Source of the DNA: Variovorax paradoxus
GTDB lineage: Bacteria; Pseudomonadota; Gammaproteobacteria; Burkholderiales; Burkholderiaceae_C
Assembly: GCF_018614915.1 (NCBI RefSeq)
Contig: NZ_JAGGNU010000080.1
Coordinates: 1 to 32,069, forward strand
DNA: 32,069 nucleotides
Direction of reading: 5' to 3'
In this document: piece after piece, positions 8,737 through 16,611 of the stretch
How positions within the stretch are numbered: the first letter of the stretch is position 1
How the letters are laid out: every line of letters starts with the position of its first letter
Translations under genes and position numbers: made by a program
Notes under the pieces: generated by a model
Database searches by the model: none
Seen by the model: only the letters and a program-made list of their open reading frames with translations
What the model was told of the DNA's origin: nothing

Positions 8737-9607
8737 TGCCGCCGCGAACCGGCGGGGTGTGCTGCTCATGCTCGTGGCAATGGCCTGCTACATGATGAAC
8801 GACACCTTCGTCAAGCTGACCGCGGACCGCTTGCCGCCGGGCCAGATCCTTGCCTTGAGAGGGGCGTTCGCGAGCGCGCTGATCATCGCCATGGCGCGGC
8901 CAGGATCGGGACAATGGCGCTCGGCTTTTCAGCCCATCATGGGCGTGCGTTGCGCGCTGGAGATCACGACGGCGTTCACCTCCGTCGTCGCGCTGTCACT
9001 TGTCTCACTCGCAACGGTCACCTCGCTCATGATGACCGCCCCTTTGCTGATTGCCGTGGCCGCCATGGCCCTGCGTTGGGAGCCGTGGCAAGTTCGCCGT
9101 GTGCTTGCCATTGGCATCGGGTTCGTCGGGACGCTGCTGGTCGTGCGACCGTCTGCGGATGTTGGGACCCCAATCGCTGGTCTCGGCATGGCGCTGCTAT
9201 GTGCAGCCTCGCTCGCAGGTCGCGATCTGTTGACCAGGCAGGTACCCGCGTCCATTCCTTCAGGAACGATTGCGGTGATGACCACGATAGCCGCCGCCGT
9301 GGCCGGAGGTCTGCTTGGCCTTATGGAGCACTGGGTCTCGCTGGAGACCCGGGAGGTGGCCTCACTGGCCGCCGCTGCCACCTGTTCGGCCGCGGGGAAC
9401 TATGCGCTTATCGCAGCGTGCCGGGGCGTCGATCTGTCGGTCGTGACGCCGTTTCGTTACAGCATCATCGTCTGGGCCGTGCTGCTGGGCTACGCAGTGT
9501 GGGGCGACATTCCGGACCTGCAGTCAGTCGGCGGCATCGCAATGATCGTCTCGGCGGGCACCTATGCGGCCTATGCTGGCGCTCGAACCCGTCGTTCAGG
9601 TGCGTGA
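8729..9607 (+). CDS. EamA/DMT-superfamily transporter
   Basis: This is a 292-aa inner-membrane protein of the drug/metabolite transporter superfamily. About ten hydrophobic helices are arranged as two EamA repeats, residues about 8-140 and 150-285. The first repeat contains the typical CYMMNDTFVKL and LRGAFASALI segments, and the second ends in a GGIAMIVSAGTYAAYAG helix. I start at the ATG at 8729, inside the end of the pab gene (ATGGCTAG, 8-bp overlap). A longer frame from 8528 would add an arginine-rich non-membrane leader that merely shadows pab. Coupling to pab hints that it moves a chorismate- or aminobenzoate-derived product, or an amino acid, but the substrate cannot be read from the sequence. 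Confidence 0.88.
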   Translation: MASAAANRRGVLLMLVAMACYMMNDTFVKLTADRLPPGQILALRGAFASALIIAMARPGSGQWRSAFQPIMGVRCALEITTAFTSVVALSLVSLATVTSLMMTAPLLIAVAAMALRWEPWQVRRVLAIGIGFVGTLLVVRPSADVGTPIAGLGMALLCAASLAGRDLLTRQVPASIPSGTIAVMTTIAAAVAGGLLGLMEHWVSLETREVASLAAAATCSAAGNYALIAACRGVDLSVVTPFRYSIIVWAVLLGYAVWGDIPDLQSVGGIAMIVSAGTYAAYAGARTRRSGA

Positions 9608-10295
9608 GGCGCGCACGCGGAGCGTCGCAGGAGCGCAAGGAAGCCCGTTCTCGGCCCCGATCGGCTGATGCCGCCTGTCAGGGTATGTCCCGCCAACTGC
9701 AGCTTCTGGCAATCGGATACCGCTGCGGGCCAGTGGAATATGCGTCGCAGCGCGGCGCTCCAGGTCGCCGCGGCGCGCACAAGCCTGGAACGGCGGAATG
9801 GACCCAGCGCCTCCCGTTGCTCAAGTCGGGCGCCGAAACCTTGGGCACGGACTCAAACTGGCGCGCAGGTCTGACGCACTCAGGCCGGGTTGCGGCGGGC
9901 CATTGTCATATCACTCGCGCAGCCATTGATGCGCTTTACGTCTCGGCGCAGAACATGAAGTCCGCGTCCATTGGGAGCACAAAAGCTGACCGGCAGGGCT
10001 TCGGAGAACCCTCGCTGCTGCGGGGCACAAAGCCATCCTGCGTGGCCGGCATCCTTCCTCGGTGACCGGCAGTCGTCCGGCCGAAGGCGTCCCGTGCAAG
10101 CGGGCGCGCTGGTGGCGCCCGGCGTCTCCGAGTGCATTTTGTCTGTGGTGCAACCCTCTGCCACTTGCAGCCTGAGATCTCGGCATCAACAAGAGCGCCC
10201 TGCCCTCCGCGCAATTGCATGGAGTGCAACTGTTGCGCACGCGGCAAAGGTCCCTGAGGATCCCCCACCGCAACGAATTTCAAGGGTCCCGATTC
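9608..10295. other. Intergenic stretch, 688 bp
   Basis: I see no credible gene in this stretch. Several overlapping short frames lack ribosome sites and domains; some run into the transporter gene in the wrong frame. It may be a decayed gene. It holds the upstream control region of the ABC transporter operon, including the dyad at 10212-10232. Confidence 0.45.
10212..10232. promoter_or_regulatory. Imperfect dyad upstream of the ABC operon
   Basis: Arms CAATTGCA (10212-10219) and TGCAACTG (10225-10232) are inverted repeats with one mismatch, separated by 5 bp. They lie 63 bp before the binding-protein start. The position and symmetry suit an operator, but the cognate regulator is unknown. Confidence 0.35.
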
Positions 10296-11081
10296 ATGTG
10301 CTTCTCTCCATGTCTTGCCAAGCTTCGCCACCGGTACATCTACATGACGATGGCGTCGTGCGTCTGGGTTGGCACGGCCTGCGCCCAAAGCAGCTATCGC
10401 ATTGCAACGGAGGGCTCATACCCACCGTGGAGTTTCAAGGATTCGCAGGGCGCTCTGCAGGGCTGGGACGTCGACATCGCGAAGGCGCTCTGCGAGAAGA
10501 TGAGAGCCAAGTGCGAGATCGTCGCGCAGGACTGGGACGGGATCATTCCGGGTCTCATGGCGCGAAAGTACGACATGATTGTCGCGAGCATGGCAATCAC
10601 GGAGCAGCGCCGCCAGCGTGTGGCATTCTCAGCCAAGTACAAGGAAACCATCTCCCGCTTCGTCGCCAGGAAAGGCACGCCAGCCGACGTGAGCCCTACC
10701 GCCTTGAAGGGAAAGAAGATCGGCGTACAGCGCGGCTCGGTCCAGGCGGCCTACCTGACGCAAAGCTACAGGGACTCTGAGCTCAAGTTCTACGACACGC
10801 CGCAGGCCGCCGAGCTCGATCTCGTTGCCGGTCGGGTGGAGTACATCTTCGGAAACATGGTCACGTACTACGTTGGCTTCTTGAAGACACGCGAGGCGAG
10901 GGAGTTCGCGTTCACAGGCCCCGATCTGAAGGGAGGCGTCCTGGGCGATGGCAACGGTATCGCCTTGCGCAAGGACGACACTCAGACGCTGTCCAGAGTC
11001 AATGCCGCCCTCGAGGCGATCCGCGCTGACGGCACGTACGACCGCATCACGGCAAAGTACTTTCCGTTCAAGCTGATGTAG
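10296..11081 (+). CDS. Polar amino-acid ABC transporter, periplasmic binding protein
   Basis: This 261-aa protein belongs to the family 3 solute-binding proteins, close to the HisJ/ArgT/OccT type for cationic amino acids or opines. Characteristic segments are YRIATEGSYPPWSF, GWDVDIAKALCEKM, AQDWDGIIPGLMARKYDMIV and SMAITEQRRQ. The start at 10296 gives a Sec signal peptide ending ACA-QS near residue 31; AAGGG at 10282-10286 is a fitting ribosome site. A longer frame from 10215 would bury the signal peptide and is unlikely. It is the first gene of a tight five-gene operon. A related fold is used by cyclohexadienyl dehydratase (PheC), but the sequence here is that of a transporter receptor, not PheC. 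The exact ligand is not determinable. Confidence 0.9.
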   Translation: MCFSPCLAKLRHRYIYMTMASCVWVGTACAQSSYRIATEGSYPPWSFKDSQGALQGWDVDIAKALCEKMRAKCEIVAQDWDGIIPGLMARKYDMIVASMAITEQRRQRVAFSAKYKETISRFVARKGTPADVSPTALKGKKIGVQRGSVQAAYLTQSYRDSELKFYDTPQAAELDLVAGRVEYIFGNMVTYYVGFLKTREAREFAFTGPDLKGGVLGDGNGIALRKDDTQTLSRVNAALEAIRADGTYDRITAKYFPFKLM

Positions 11082-11098
11082 ACGCGGCTGCCTGACGT

Positions 11099-11770
11099 AT
11101 GGAATTGCTCCATGGTTTTGGTGGCCAGCTGCTCCTGGGTGCCCTCACCACCCTCCAGTTGGCGGCGGCCGCTCTCGCCCTCGGCTCACCGCTGGGCGCG
11201 GGCGGCTGCTGGCTACAACTGTCGGGCCGCCCAGCCCTGCAGGCGACGGGTCATGCTTATGCGGCAGTCATCAGGGGTGTACCCGATCTGCTGATTGTCT
11301 TTGCGGTCTTCTTCGGCGGCTCATTGACTCTTGCGAGCCTGACCGGCCGCTACGTCGAGATCGACACGTTCCTTGCCGGCGTCATCGCGCTGGCGCTCTC
11401 ATTCGGCGCATACACCTCCGAGATCGCACGCGGCGCGTTGCTGTCGGTTCCCAAAACCCAGCGGGAAGCCGCGAGAACGCTCGGCCTGTCTCGGGCTCAA
11501 GCGCAATGGACCGTCGTGCTGCCACAGGCAGCGCGTGTTGCGCTGGCGCCATTTGGAAACCAGTCGATCGTGTTGCTCAAGCAAACGTCGATCGTTTCCA
11601 TCGTCGGCTGTGACGAACTCATGCGCAAGGCCGCGGAGGCTTCGGGCGCCACCCGTGAGCCCTTCACGATGTATTTCGCAACCGCTTGCATCTACCTTGC
11701 GCTGACTGGCTTCGCAACCCTGTGCCTGGAGTGGGCAGAGCGCCGAGCCTCCCGCCTGGAGGCCAGTTGA
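11099..11770 (+). CDS. Polar amino-acid ABC transporter permease (HisQ type)
   Basis: This is a 223-aa inner-membrane permease of the HisQ/OccQ class with about five transmembrane helices. The cytoplasmic EAA loop that contacts the ATPase is clear (EAARTLGLSRAQAQWTVVLPQA), as is the preceding YTSEIARGALLSVP segment. It starts 17 bp after the binding-protein stop and ends 6 bp before the second permease, consistent with one transcript. It probably forms a heterodimer with the next gene product. Confidence 0.9.
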   Translation: MELLHGFGGQLLLGALTTLQLAAAALALGSPLGAGGCWLQLSGRPALQATGHAYAAVIRGVPDLLIVFAVFFGGSLTLASLTGRYVEIDTFLAGVIALALSFGAYTSEIARGALLSVPKTQREAARTLGLSRAQAQWTVVLPQAARVALAPFGNQSIVLLKQTSIVSIVGCDELMRKAAEASGATREPFTMYFATACIYLALTGFATLCLEWAERRASRLEAS

Positions 11771-11776
11771 TCTGCC

Positions 11777-12457
11777 ATGTTTGACGTCACCCTCCTATGG
11801 TCCGTCATGCCCACCCTTGCCGAGGGTGCGTGGCTCACGCTGACGCTGACCGCATCGGTCATCCTGGTGGGCACCGCGCTGGCATTCCCCGTCGCCTTGT
11901 GCCGGAATTCGCGGTCCTCAGGGCTTCGCGCGGCGGCGAATGCCTACGTGCTGTTCTTTCGCGGCACGCCGTCGCTGGTTCAGCTATTTCTGTTGTACTA
12001 CGGAGCGGGGCAGTTCGAGACCGTCCGCGAATCTTTCCTCTGGCCGGTGCTACGCGATCCGTTCTGGTGCGTGGTGATTGCGCTTGGACTCAATTCGGCC
12101 TCCTACACGGGCAAGACACTCGCCGCTGCGCTGGCCGCCATACCGAGAGGGACACGCGAAGCAGCATTCATACTCGGACTTGGCAGACCGCACGCCTTCT
12201 GGTTCATCGATCTGCCCCTGGCGGTTCGCACGGCATTGCCGGCCCTCGGCAACGAGATCATCCTGACCTGCAAGGCGACCTCGCTCGCCAGCACCGTGAC
12301 CCTGCTCGAGCTCACCGGCACCGCCCGCCTGCTCACTTCTGAGACCTATGCGCCGTACGAAGTGTTCCTCGGTGCAGGGATCGTCTATCTCGCCCTCAAC
12401 TACACCCTGGTGTGCGGCATTCGCGCACTGGAATCAGCCCTGAACCGTCAACACTGA
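11777..12457 (+). CDS. Polar amino-acid ABC transporter permease (HisM type)
   Basis: This 226-aa inner-membrane protein is the second permease of the system. It shows the HisM/OccM signatures FFRGTPSLVQLFLLYYG and SASYTGKTLAAALAAIPRGT, and an EAA loop (REAAFILGLGRPHAFWFIDLP). Four to five hydrophobic helices are evident. It follows the first permease after 6 bp. In related operons the ATPase follows directly; here a BacA-like gene starts 16 bp later instead, which is unusual. Confidence 0.9.
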   Translation: MFDVTLLWSVMPTLAEGAWLTLTLTASVILVGTALAFPVALCRNSRSSGLRAAANAYVLFFRGTPSLVQLFLLYYGAGQFETVRESFLWPVLRDPFWCVVIALGLNSASYTGKTLAAALAAIPRGTREAAFILGLGRPHAFWFIDLPLAVRTALPALGNEIILTCKATSLASTVTLLELTGTARLLTSETYAPYEVFLGAGIVYLALNYTLVCGIRALESALNRQH

Positions 12458-12473
12458 CCCCGAGCATCGCCGC

Positions 12474-13061
12474 ATGAAATTCATCACATTGGGCCCGACA
12501 GGCAGCAACCACGAATTCGTGACGGGCCGCTACCTGGACTTTCACGACCTTCGCGAACGAGCGACCATTGCTCTGGCACCTGATTTCGAGCGATGCACAG
12601 AGGCCGTGCTGCAGGGCAGCGCCGATTTCATGATTCAGTGCGCTGTACATCCGGCGGCGATGTCGACCGTGGCGAAGTACTTCGAGGGCCTGTACGTGAT
12701 CGACACCTTCATCTCGGCGAGCCAGGATCTCGCAATCATTCATCGCAACGACGCCGAGCAGCCGCAGTCTCTGGCGGTCATGCTCCCTACGCTTCACTAC
12801 GTCGATCACAGCCAATGGGAGCGGATCGAGCTGGTAGATACCGTCGCGGAAGTCACCCGAGGCCTGGTCGAGGGGAAGTACTCGGCCGGACTGGGCTATG
12901 CCTCGATCGTCCGAACTCACCCCGAGGTCCTGCACATCGCGCAATTCGTCGGCAGCGTTGACGATGCCTGGATTGTCTATGGGCTCGCCCGCGTGAGTGC
13001 GGGGCGAATGTCAGCATGGCGAGACAGCCCGGCGGGTCTGCTCTATGGGCAAACGATCTGA
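12474..13061 (+). CDS. BacA-like prephenate decarboxylase / prephenate-dehydratase-fold protein
   Basis: This 195-aa cytoplasmic protein has no signal peptide. It opens with ITLGPTGSNHEF (residues 4-15), the start of the prephenate dehydratase fold. Its length and further blocks match, by my recollection of the family, the bacilysin-pathway enzyme BacA: FERCTEAVLQGSADFMI (38-54), VDTVAEVTRGLVEGKYSAGLGYAS (121-144) and DAWIVYGLARV (164-174). BacA and its relatives (AerD, SalX) decarboxylate prephenate without aromatising it. The TRF motif essential in true prephenate dehydratases is absent, as in BacA. It lies between the permease and the ATPase and stops 2 bp before the ATPase start, so it is co-translated with a transporter. 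It could make a non-aromatic amino-acid precursor, or be a cytoplasmic ligand-binding module derived from this fold. Confidence 0.72.
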   Translation: MKFITLGPTGSNHEFVTGRYLDFHDLRERATIALAPDFERCTEAVLQGSADFMIQCAVHPAAMSTVAKYFEGLYVIDTFISASQDLAIIHRNDAEQPQSLAVMLPTLHYVDHSQWERIELVDTVAEVTRGLVEGKYSAGLGYASIVRTHPEVLHIAQFVGSVDDAWIVYGLARVSAGRMSAWRDSPAGLLYGQTI

Positions 13062-13063
13062 TC

Positions 13064-13810
13064 ATGGACATGACCATTTCACCCGTGGTGGTGTCCGTGG
13101 CGGGCGTATCGAAGCACTTCGGCGCTCAGTCGGTGCTCAGCGACATCCATCTGACAGTGCAGGCTGGGGAGCGCGTGGTCGTGTGCGGGCCCTCTGGATC
13201 GGGCAAGTCGACGCTCGCCCGATGCATCAGCGGTCTGGAGGGATACGGGAGCGGCACCGTGACGGTGAATGGTGCGACGGTCTCGCCTCAGATGCGCCAT
13301 GCGGATCTGGTTCGGGCGAACATCGGAATGGTGTTCCAGCATTTCAACCTGTTTCCGCATCTCACCGTGCTGGAGAACTGCACGCTGGCCCAAAAATGGG
13401 TCCGGCGCCGCTCCAAGGTCGAAGCCAGTCGGGTCGCCCTGGAGTACCTCGGGAAAGTCCGGCTTGCCGACAAGGCGTCAGCTTATCCAGCGCAGCTTTC
13501 CGGCGGACAGCAGCAGCGGGTCGCCATAGCCCGGGCGCTCTGCCTGAATCCCTCGGTGATGCTGTTCGACGAAGCCACTTCCGCATTGGATCCTGAGATG
13601 GTCAAGGAAGTCCTCGAGACCATGATTCTCCTTGCGCGAGATGGGATGACGATGATCTGCATCACCCATGAAATGGGATTCGCGCGAGCTGTCGCGGACA
13701 AGATCGTTTTCATGGATGGGGGGCGCATCGTGCAGGAGGCCCCGCCAGACGATTTCTTCGGCGAGCGCGCAGATCCGCGGATCCGCAAGTTCCTCAGCCA
13801 AGTCTTTTGA
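13064..13810 (+). CDS. Polar amino-acid ABC transporter ATP-binding protein
   Basis: This is a 248-aa ATPase of the HisP/GlnQ class that would power the two permeases upstream. Visible motifs are Walker A GPSGSGKST (42-50), Q-loop Q92, signature LSGGQ (145-149), Walker B VMLFDE (165-170) and the switch histidine H202 in ITHE. I chose the ATG at 13064, 2 bp after the stop of the BacA-like gene. A frame opening at 13016 would overlap that gene and add non-conserved residues, and an ATG at 13070 is also possible. It is the last gene of the operon and ends 34 bp from a convergent chorismate mutase gene. Confidence 0.93.
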   Translation: MDMTISPVVVSVAGVSKHFGAQSVLSDIHLTVQAGERVVVCGPSGSGKSTLARCISGLEGYGSGTVTVNGATVSPQMRHADLVRANIGMVFQHFNLFPHLTVLENCTLAQKWVRRRSKVEASRVALEYLGKVRLADKASAYPAQLSGGQQQRVAIARALCLNPSVMLFDEATSALDPEMVKEVLETMILLARDGMTMICITHEMGFARAVADKIVFMDGGRIVQEAPPDDFFGERADPRIRKFLSQVF

Positions 13811-13844
13811 GTCCCGCACCGGCTGGTCGCCGGAAGCCGCCCAT

Positions 13845-14441
13845 TCAATCGCCGCAGACGCGTGCCAGTCCGCGATCCAGAGCAAGAGCGAACAGAGGTG
13901 TCAAGCGATGCACTTCAACGTGCACCGCGGTGGCGTTCGCCAGCCGCTTCCTGCAATCGGCGTCAGCCCGGAGAGTGTGGGTTGCGATCAACTCGTCGAT
14001 GAACACGGATTGCAGCTTGTCGAGTGCAGGGCGAAGCTCGCCTTTCAGGTCCGCTCGAGGTTCGGCTGACACCCGACCGGCGCGCCACCAACTGGCAATG
14101 AGTGCGAACTGAACGAGCTTGCTCGCTTCGATCTGGTCCGAGAAGAACGCCGTCGCCATGTCGCCTGACAGGCCACGAGCACTTGCTTCGCTTGCGGCCG
14201 CCGCGATGACTTCCTTTTCGCGGGGATCCCCAGGAGGGTCTGCGACCTGCTGCGTGGTGTCCCACTTGGTCAACGCCACTCTTCTTGAGATATCAAGCCG
14301 CGTCGCACTCAGTGCCACAAGGGCCGAGAACTCCGGGGACGGGTTAGGTTGAGCGAGAGCCGAGGCGCACGCGAGCCAGACCAGGCCGATAGCCATCGAA
14401 CCGATCGCCCGAAGCAATTTTGCGAAAGCCAACATCTGCAT
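13845..14441 (-). CDS. Exported chorismate mutase, AroQ-gamma class
   Basis: This 198-aa all-helical protein would rearrange chorismate to prephenate in the periplasm. A Sec signal peptide covers residues 1-30 (ALA-QP cleavage). The mature part shows the gamma-class pattern: LVALSATRLDISRRVALTKW with R48 and K59, then PREKEVI with R74, and FFSDQIEASKLVQ (99-111) on the third active-site helix. C163 and C196 have the same 33-residue spacing as the disulfide-forming pair (Cys160-Cys193) in the secreted Mycobacterium tuberculosis enzyme. It is convergent with the ABC operon, so it has its own promoter in the 14.4-15.1 kb gap. Secreted chorismate mutases are known from Burkholderiales, Pseudomonas, enterobacteria and pathogens; their role is often unclear. 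Confidence 0.85.
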   Translation of the reverse strand: MQMLAFAKLLRAIGSMAIGLVWLACASALAQPNPSPEFSALVALSATRLDISRRVALTKWDTTQQVADPPGDPREKEVIAAAASEASARGLSGDMATAFFSDQIEASKLVQFALIASWWRAGRVSAEPRADLKGELRPALDKLQSVFIDELIATHTLRADADCRKRLANATAVHVEVHRLTPLFALALDRGLARVCGD

Positions 14442-15140
14442 GCAAAACCTCCGCGTGTCGAGATTACTGATGCATTCGCCAAGGCAGGTTGACCCTGTGG
14501 ACCCCTGGGCTGCAAGAGACTACATCCGAGAAGGCGGATCGTCGCCTGTCCCTATGCACAGGTGCACGTTGTCGCGCGTTCGTCGCTGCCCTGCTGTAGG
14601 GTCGCCGACCCCTACGCGATGACACGTTTCGAGGTTATGGAAGACTTCCTCAAACAGCGGGTTGGATTGCAGCAGGATCCAGACGTTAGGCATCGGATTC
14701 GCCGCCATCCTCTCCCGGCAGGATGGCCAGAGCCCGAACCTTGGGTTCGCAGGCACTCCATCCCCGGCTGAAGATCGCTGCGTCGACCAGGCCAAGTGGG
14801 GCCTATCGTGAGATCGCGCGGTTTTACAGTGCAGACATGAGCCAGTGGCACCCTCTTTGAACCCGAGGCAGCGCGCCACAAGTCCAAAGAGAATGCCGCC
14901 GCGAGCCATCGGCTTGCGATGTGGGCGTCGACAGCCGCGGGTATGGAACTTCAATCGAAGATCCAATGACATTCGAGTTTCAACCACCGACGTCAAGTAG
15001 TTCCGGATCAATTCTCTTTCCCACACGGCGCCCTCCCGACCTCGCTTAACCCGAGAATCCCCGAGCGCTGGAATGGGGCGCCCGGGTCGTATGGCGCACA
15101 ATCGAACGCACCTCCGTTACCGGCCTCGCGCCTGCTTGAC
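14442..15140. other. Intergenic stretch between divergent genes, 699 bp
   Basis: I see no supported gene here. A 193-codon leftward frame (14520-15101) covers most of it, but it has no recognisable domain and an amino-acid mix typical of chance frames in GC-rich DNA. The stretch must hold the promoters of the chorismate mutase and of the LysR gene. Confidence 0.45.
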
Positions 15141-16118
15141 ATGGATATCCGACAACTGCGGTACTTCGTCAAGGTCGTCGAGCTTAAGAACATCACTGCT
15201 GCAGCGGAAGCACTCTTTATCGCGCAACCCTCCCTGAGCCAGCACATGACCAACCTGGAGTCAGAACTCGGGGTTAGCCTGCTGGAGCGCAACGTGCACG
15301 GAACGCGTGCGACGACCATGGGCGAGCTGCTTTACCGGCACGCCAAGATCATCCTGCGCCAGTTCGAAGATGCGCAATCTGCCATCCGCAGCGAGAGCGA
15401 AGCGCCGTCGGGCCGTGTGGCAATCGGGTTTCCCACCAGCACTTCGCGTATCGTCGCGGCCCCGCTTCTTGGTCGGCTGCGCGAGCGCTACCCGCTCATC
15501 GAGCTGGAGCTGGTGGAGGCCTCCAGCGGTGACTTGATCGCTCAGGTCATGTCTGATCGGTTAGCGCTGGCGGTCACAATGAACGCCCGTGCCGATAGCA
15601 GGCTTCGCATCGAGCCCATTCTTGAAGAAGAGCTGTTTGCAGTGGTCGCTCCTTCGCTTCGGACCCCACGAATGCTCAGTGTCCCAGCGCTGGCCGCCCT
15701 CCCCCTGTTGCTTCCGACACACCCGAACTCGGTGCGGGTCGCAAGCGAACGCCTGTTCAACGATCGCCACCTCAGCTACAGGTTGGTTGCAGAAACGAGC
15801 GCCGTCGAGATTCTGATCCTGGCTGTGGAGCGAGGCTTGGGTGCCACTGTCTTGCCGACCGCGGCATTCGCGCTTGCGCAAGCGCACGGCCGAGTCAAAG
15901 GCGTGCCCATTGCCGATCGTCCGCTACTGCGCGAGGTTTCCCTGAGCCTGTCGGTTTCCGCGGCGCGCAGCCCGGCAGTGCAATGCGTGCGGGAGACGCT
16001 TTTGCGCGTCGTCGAGGACGAGGTCGTGCACCGCCGCTGGCGTGGGGTGCGCTTGCTCAGCGCGCCAGATGCGCCGCAACGAAAGCCGGCGCGGCAAGCT
16101 GCGCCCAGGCCTCGATGA
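15141..16118 (+). CDS. LysR-family transcriptional regulator
   Basis: This is a 325-aa LysR regulator of the Nac/Cbl-like group common beside Bug-receptor operons. The N-terminal winged helix-turn-helix (residues 1-60) begins MDIRQLRYFVKVVELKNI and has the QPSLSQHMTNLESELG recognition segment. The effector-binding domain spans about 90-300 (GRVAIGFPTSTSRIV at its start). About 25 extra basic and proline-rich residues form the tail. It converges on the receptor/hydrolase operon and overlaps the GAF gene by 62 bp at the 3' end. It is the best candidate regulator for the LysR-like palindrome at 20552-20570, although that is inference. Confidence 0.92.
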   Translation: MDIRQLRYFVKVVELKNITAAAEALFIAQPSLSQHMTNLESELGVSLLERNVHGTRATTMGELLYRHAKIILRQFEDAQSAIRSESEAPSGRVAIGFPTSTSRIVAAPLLGRLRERYPLIELELVEASSGDLIAQVMSDRLALAVTMNARADSRLRIEPILEEELFAVVAPSLRTPRMLSVPALAALPLLLPTHPNSVRVASERLFNDRHLSYRLVAETSAVEILILAVERGLGATVLPTAAFALAQAHGRVKGVPIADRPLLREVSLSLSVSAARSPAVQCVRETLLRVVEDEVVHRRWRGVRLLSAPDAPQRKPARQAAPRPR

Positions 16119-16611
16119 CCGGCAAATCAGCTTCTGCAAAATGCCCTTCGCCATGCAGCAGGTTGACGGTGCCGAGTACCCGCGCGCCCCAGAACACAGG
16201 CATGTTGATGATGCTCTCGCAACCCATCCCGAGCAGCTTTCGGTGATCCGGAAACTTGTCGATGACGTCCTGTCTGGTGCGCCCGAAGAATGCCTCCCCG
16301 GACGCCAGCACTTCGCGCATGCGAGGCGCCTGGCCCAGCGTCTTGCGCCCTCCGATGGGGTACTCGACTGGCCGGCTGCTATAGGCCCGCTGCGATTCAC
16401 CTCGATCGCGAAAATAGATCAGAACCGTCAGCAGCCTATGTCCGGGCGACTGCGCCAGACCTTCGTCCATTGCATGGAACAGTGCAGTCCCAGGATCTGG
16501 CTCGCGTGCCGCCCGCATGATCTCCGGCATGGCACGTTGGCCTACGGCGCTGTAGTGGCGCTCGGCATCGGCGGTGGCGGCGGCCATTGCAGCTTCAGTC
16601 CGGCTTGGCAC
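16057..16611 (-). CDS. GAF-domain protein
   Basis: This 184-aa soluble protein carries one GAF-type domain in its C-terminal two thirds. The segments LTVLIYFRDRGESQRAYSS, CESIINMPVFWGARVLGTVNLLH and EADLPVIEAWAQLAAPAFVAA are typical of GAF sensor domains, which bind small molecules. No output domain is attached. The start is probably the GTG at 16611, which overlaps the receptor stop by 17 bp; the ATG at 16587 is an alternative 7 bp after that stop. It is the last gene of the leftward operon and overlaps the LysR gene tail to tail. Free-standing GAF proteins of this kind recur with Bug receptors in Comamonadaceae, which suggests a metabolite-sensing or binding accessory role. Confidence 0.78.
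   Translation of the reverse strand: MPSRTEAAMAAATADAERHYSAVGQRAMPEIMRAAREPDPGTALFHAMDEGLAQSPGHRLLTVLIYFRDRGESQRAYSSRPVEYPIGGRKTLGQAPRMREVLASGEAFFGRTRQDVIDKFPDHRKLLGMGCESIINMPVFWGARVLGTVNLLHGEGHFAEADLPVIEAWAQLAAPAFVAAHLAR

Noticed and set aside
10296..11081. The binding protein as a periplasmic cyclohexadienyl dehydratase (PheC-like)
   Set aside because: It would fit the chorismate mutase neatly, but its motifs match HisJ/ArgT-type receptors and it leads a complete ABC operon.
15084..15094. A GGTCGTATGG word before the LysR gene as a second copy of the 20552-20570 operator
   Set aside because: Only about one half-site matches and there is no dyad.
14520..15101. A 193-codon leftward frame in the gap before the LysR gene
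   Set aside because: No family resemblance, scattered Cys/Arg/Pro composition typical of chance frames, and no start signal.
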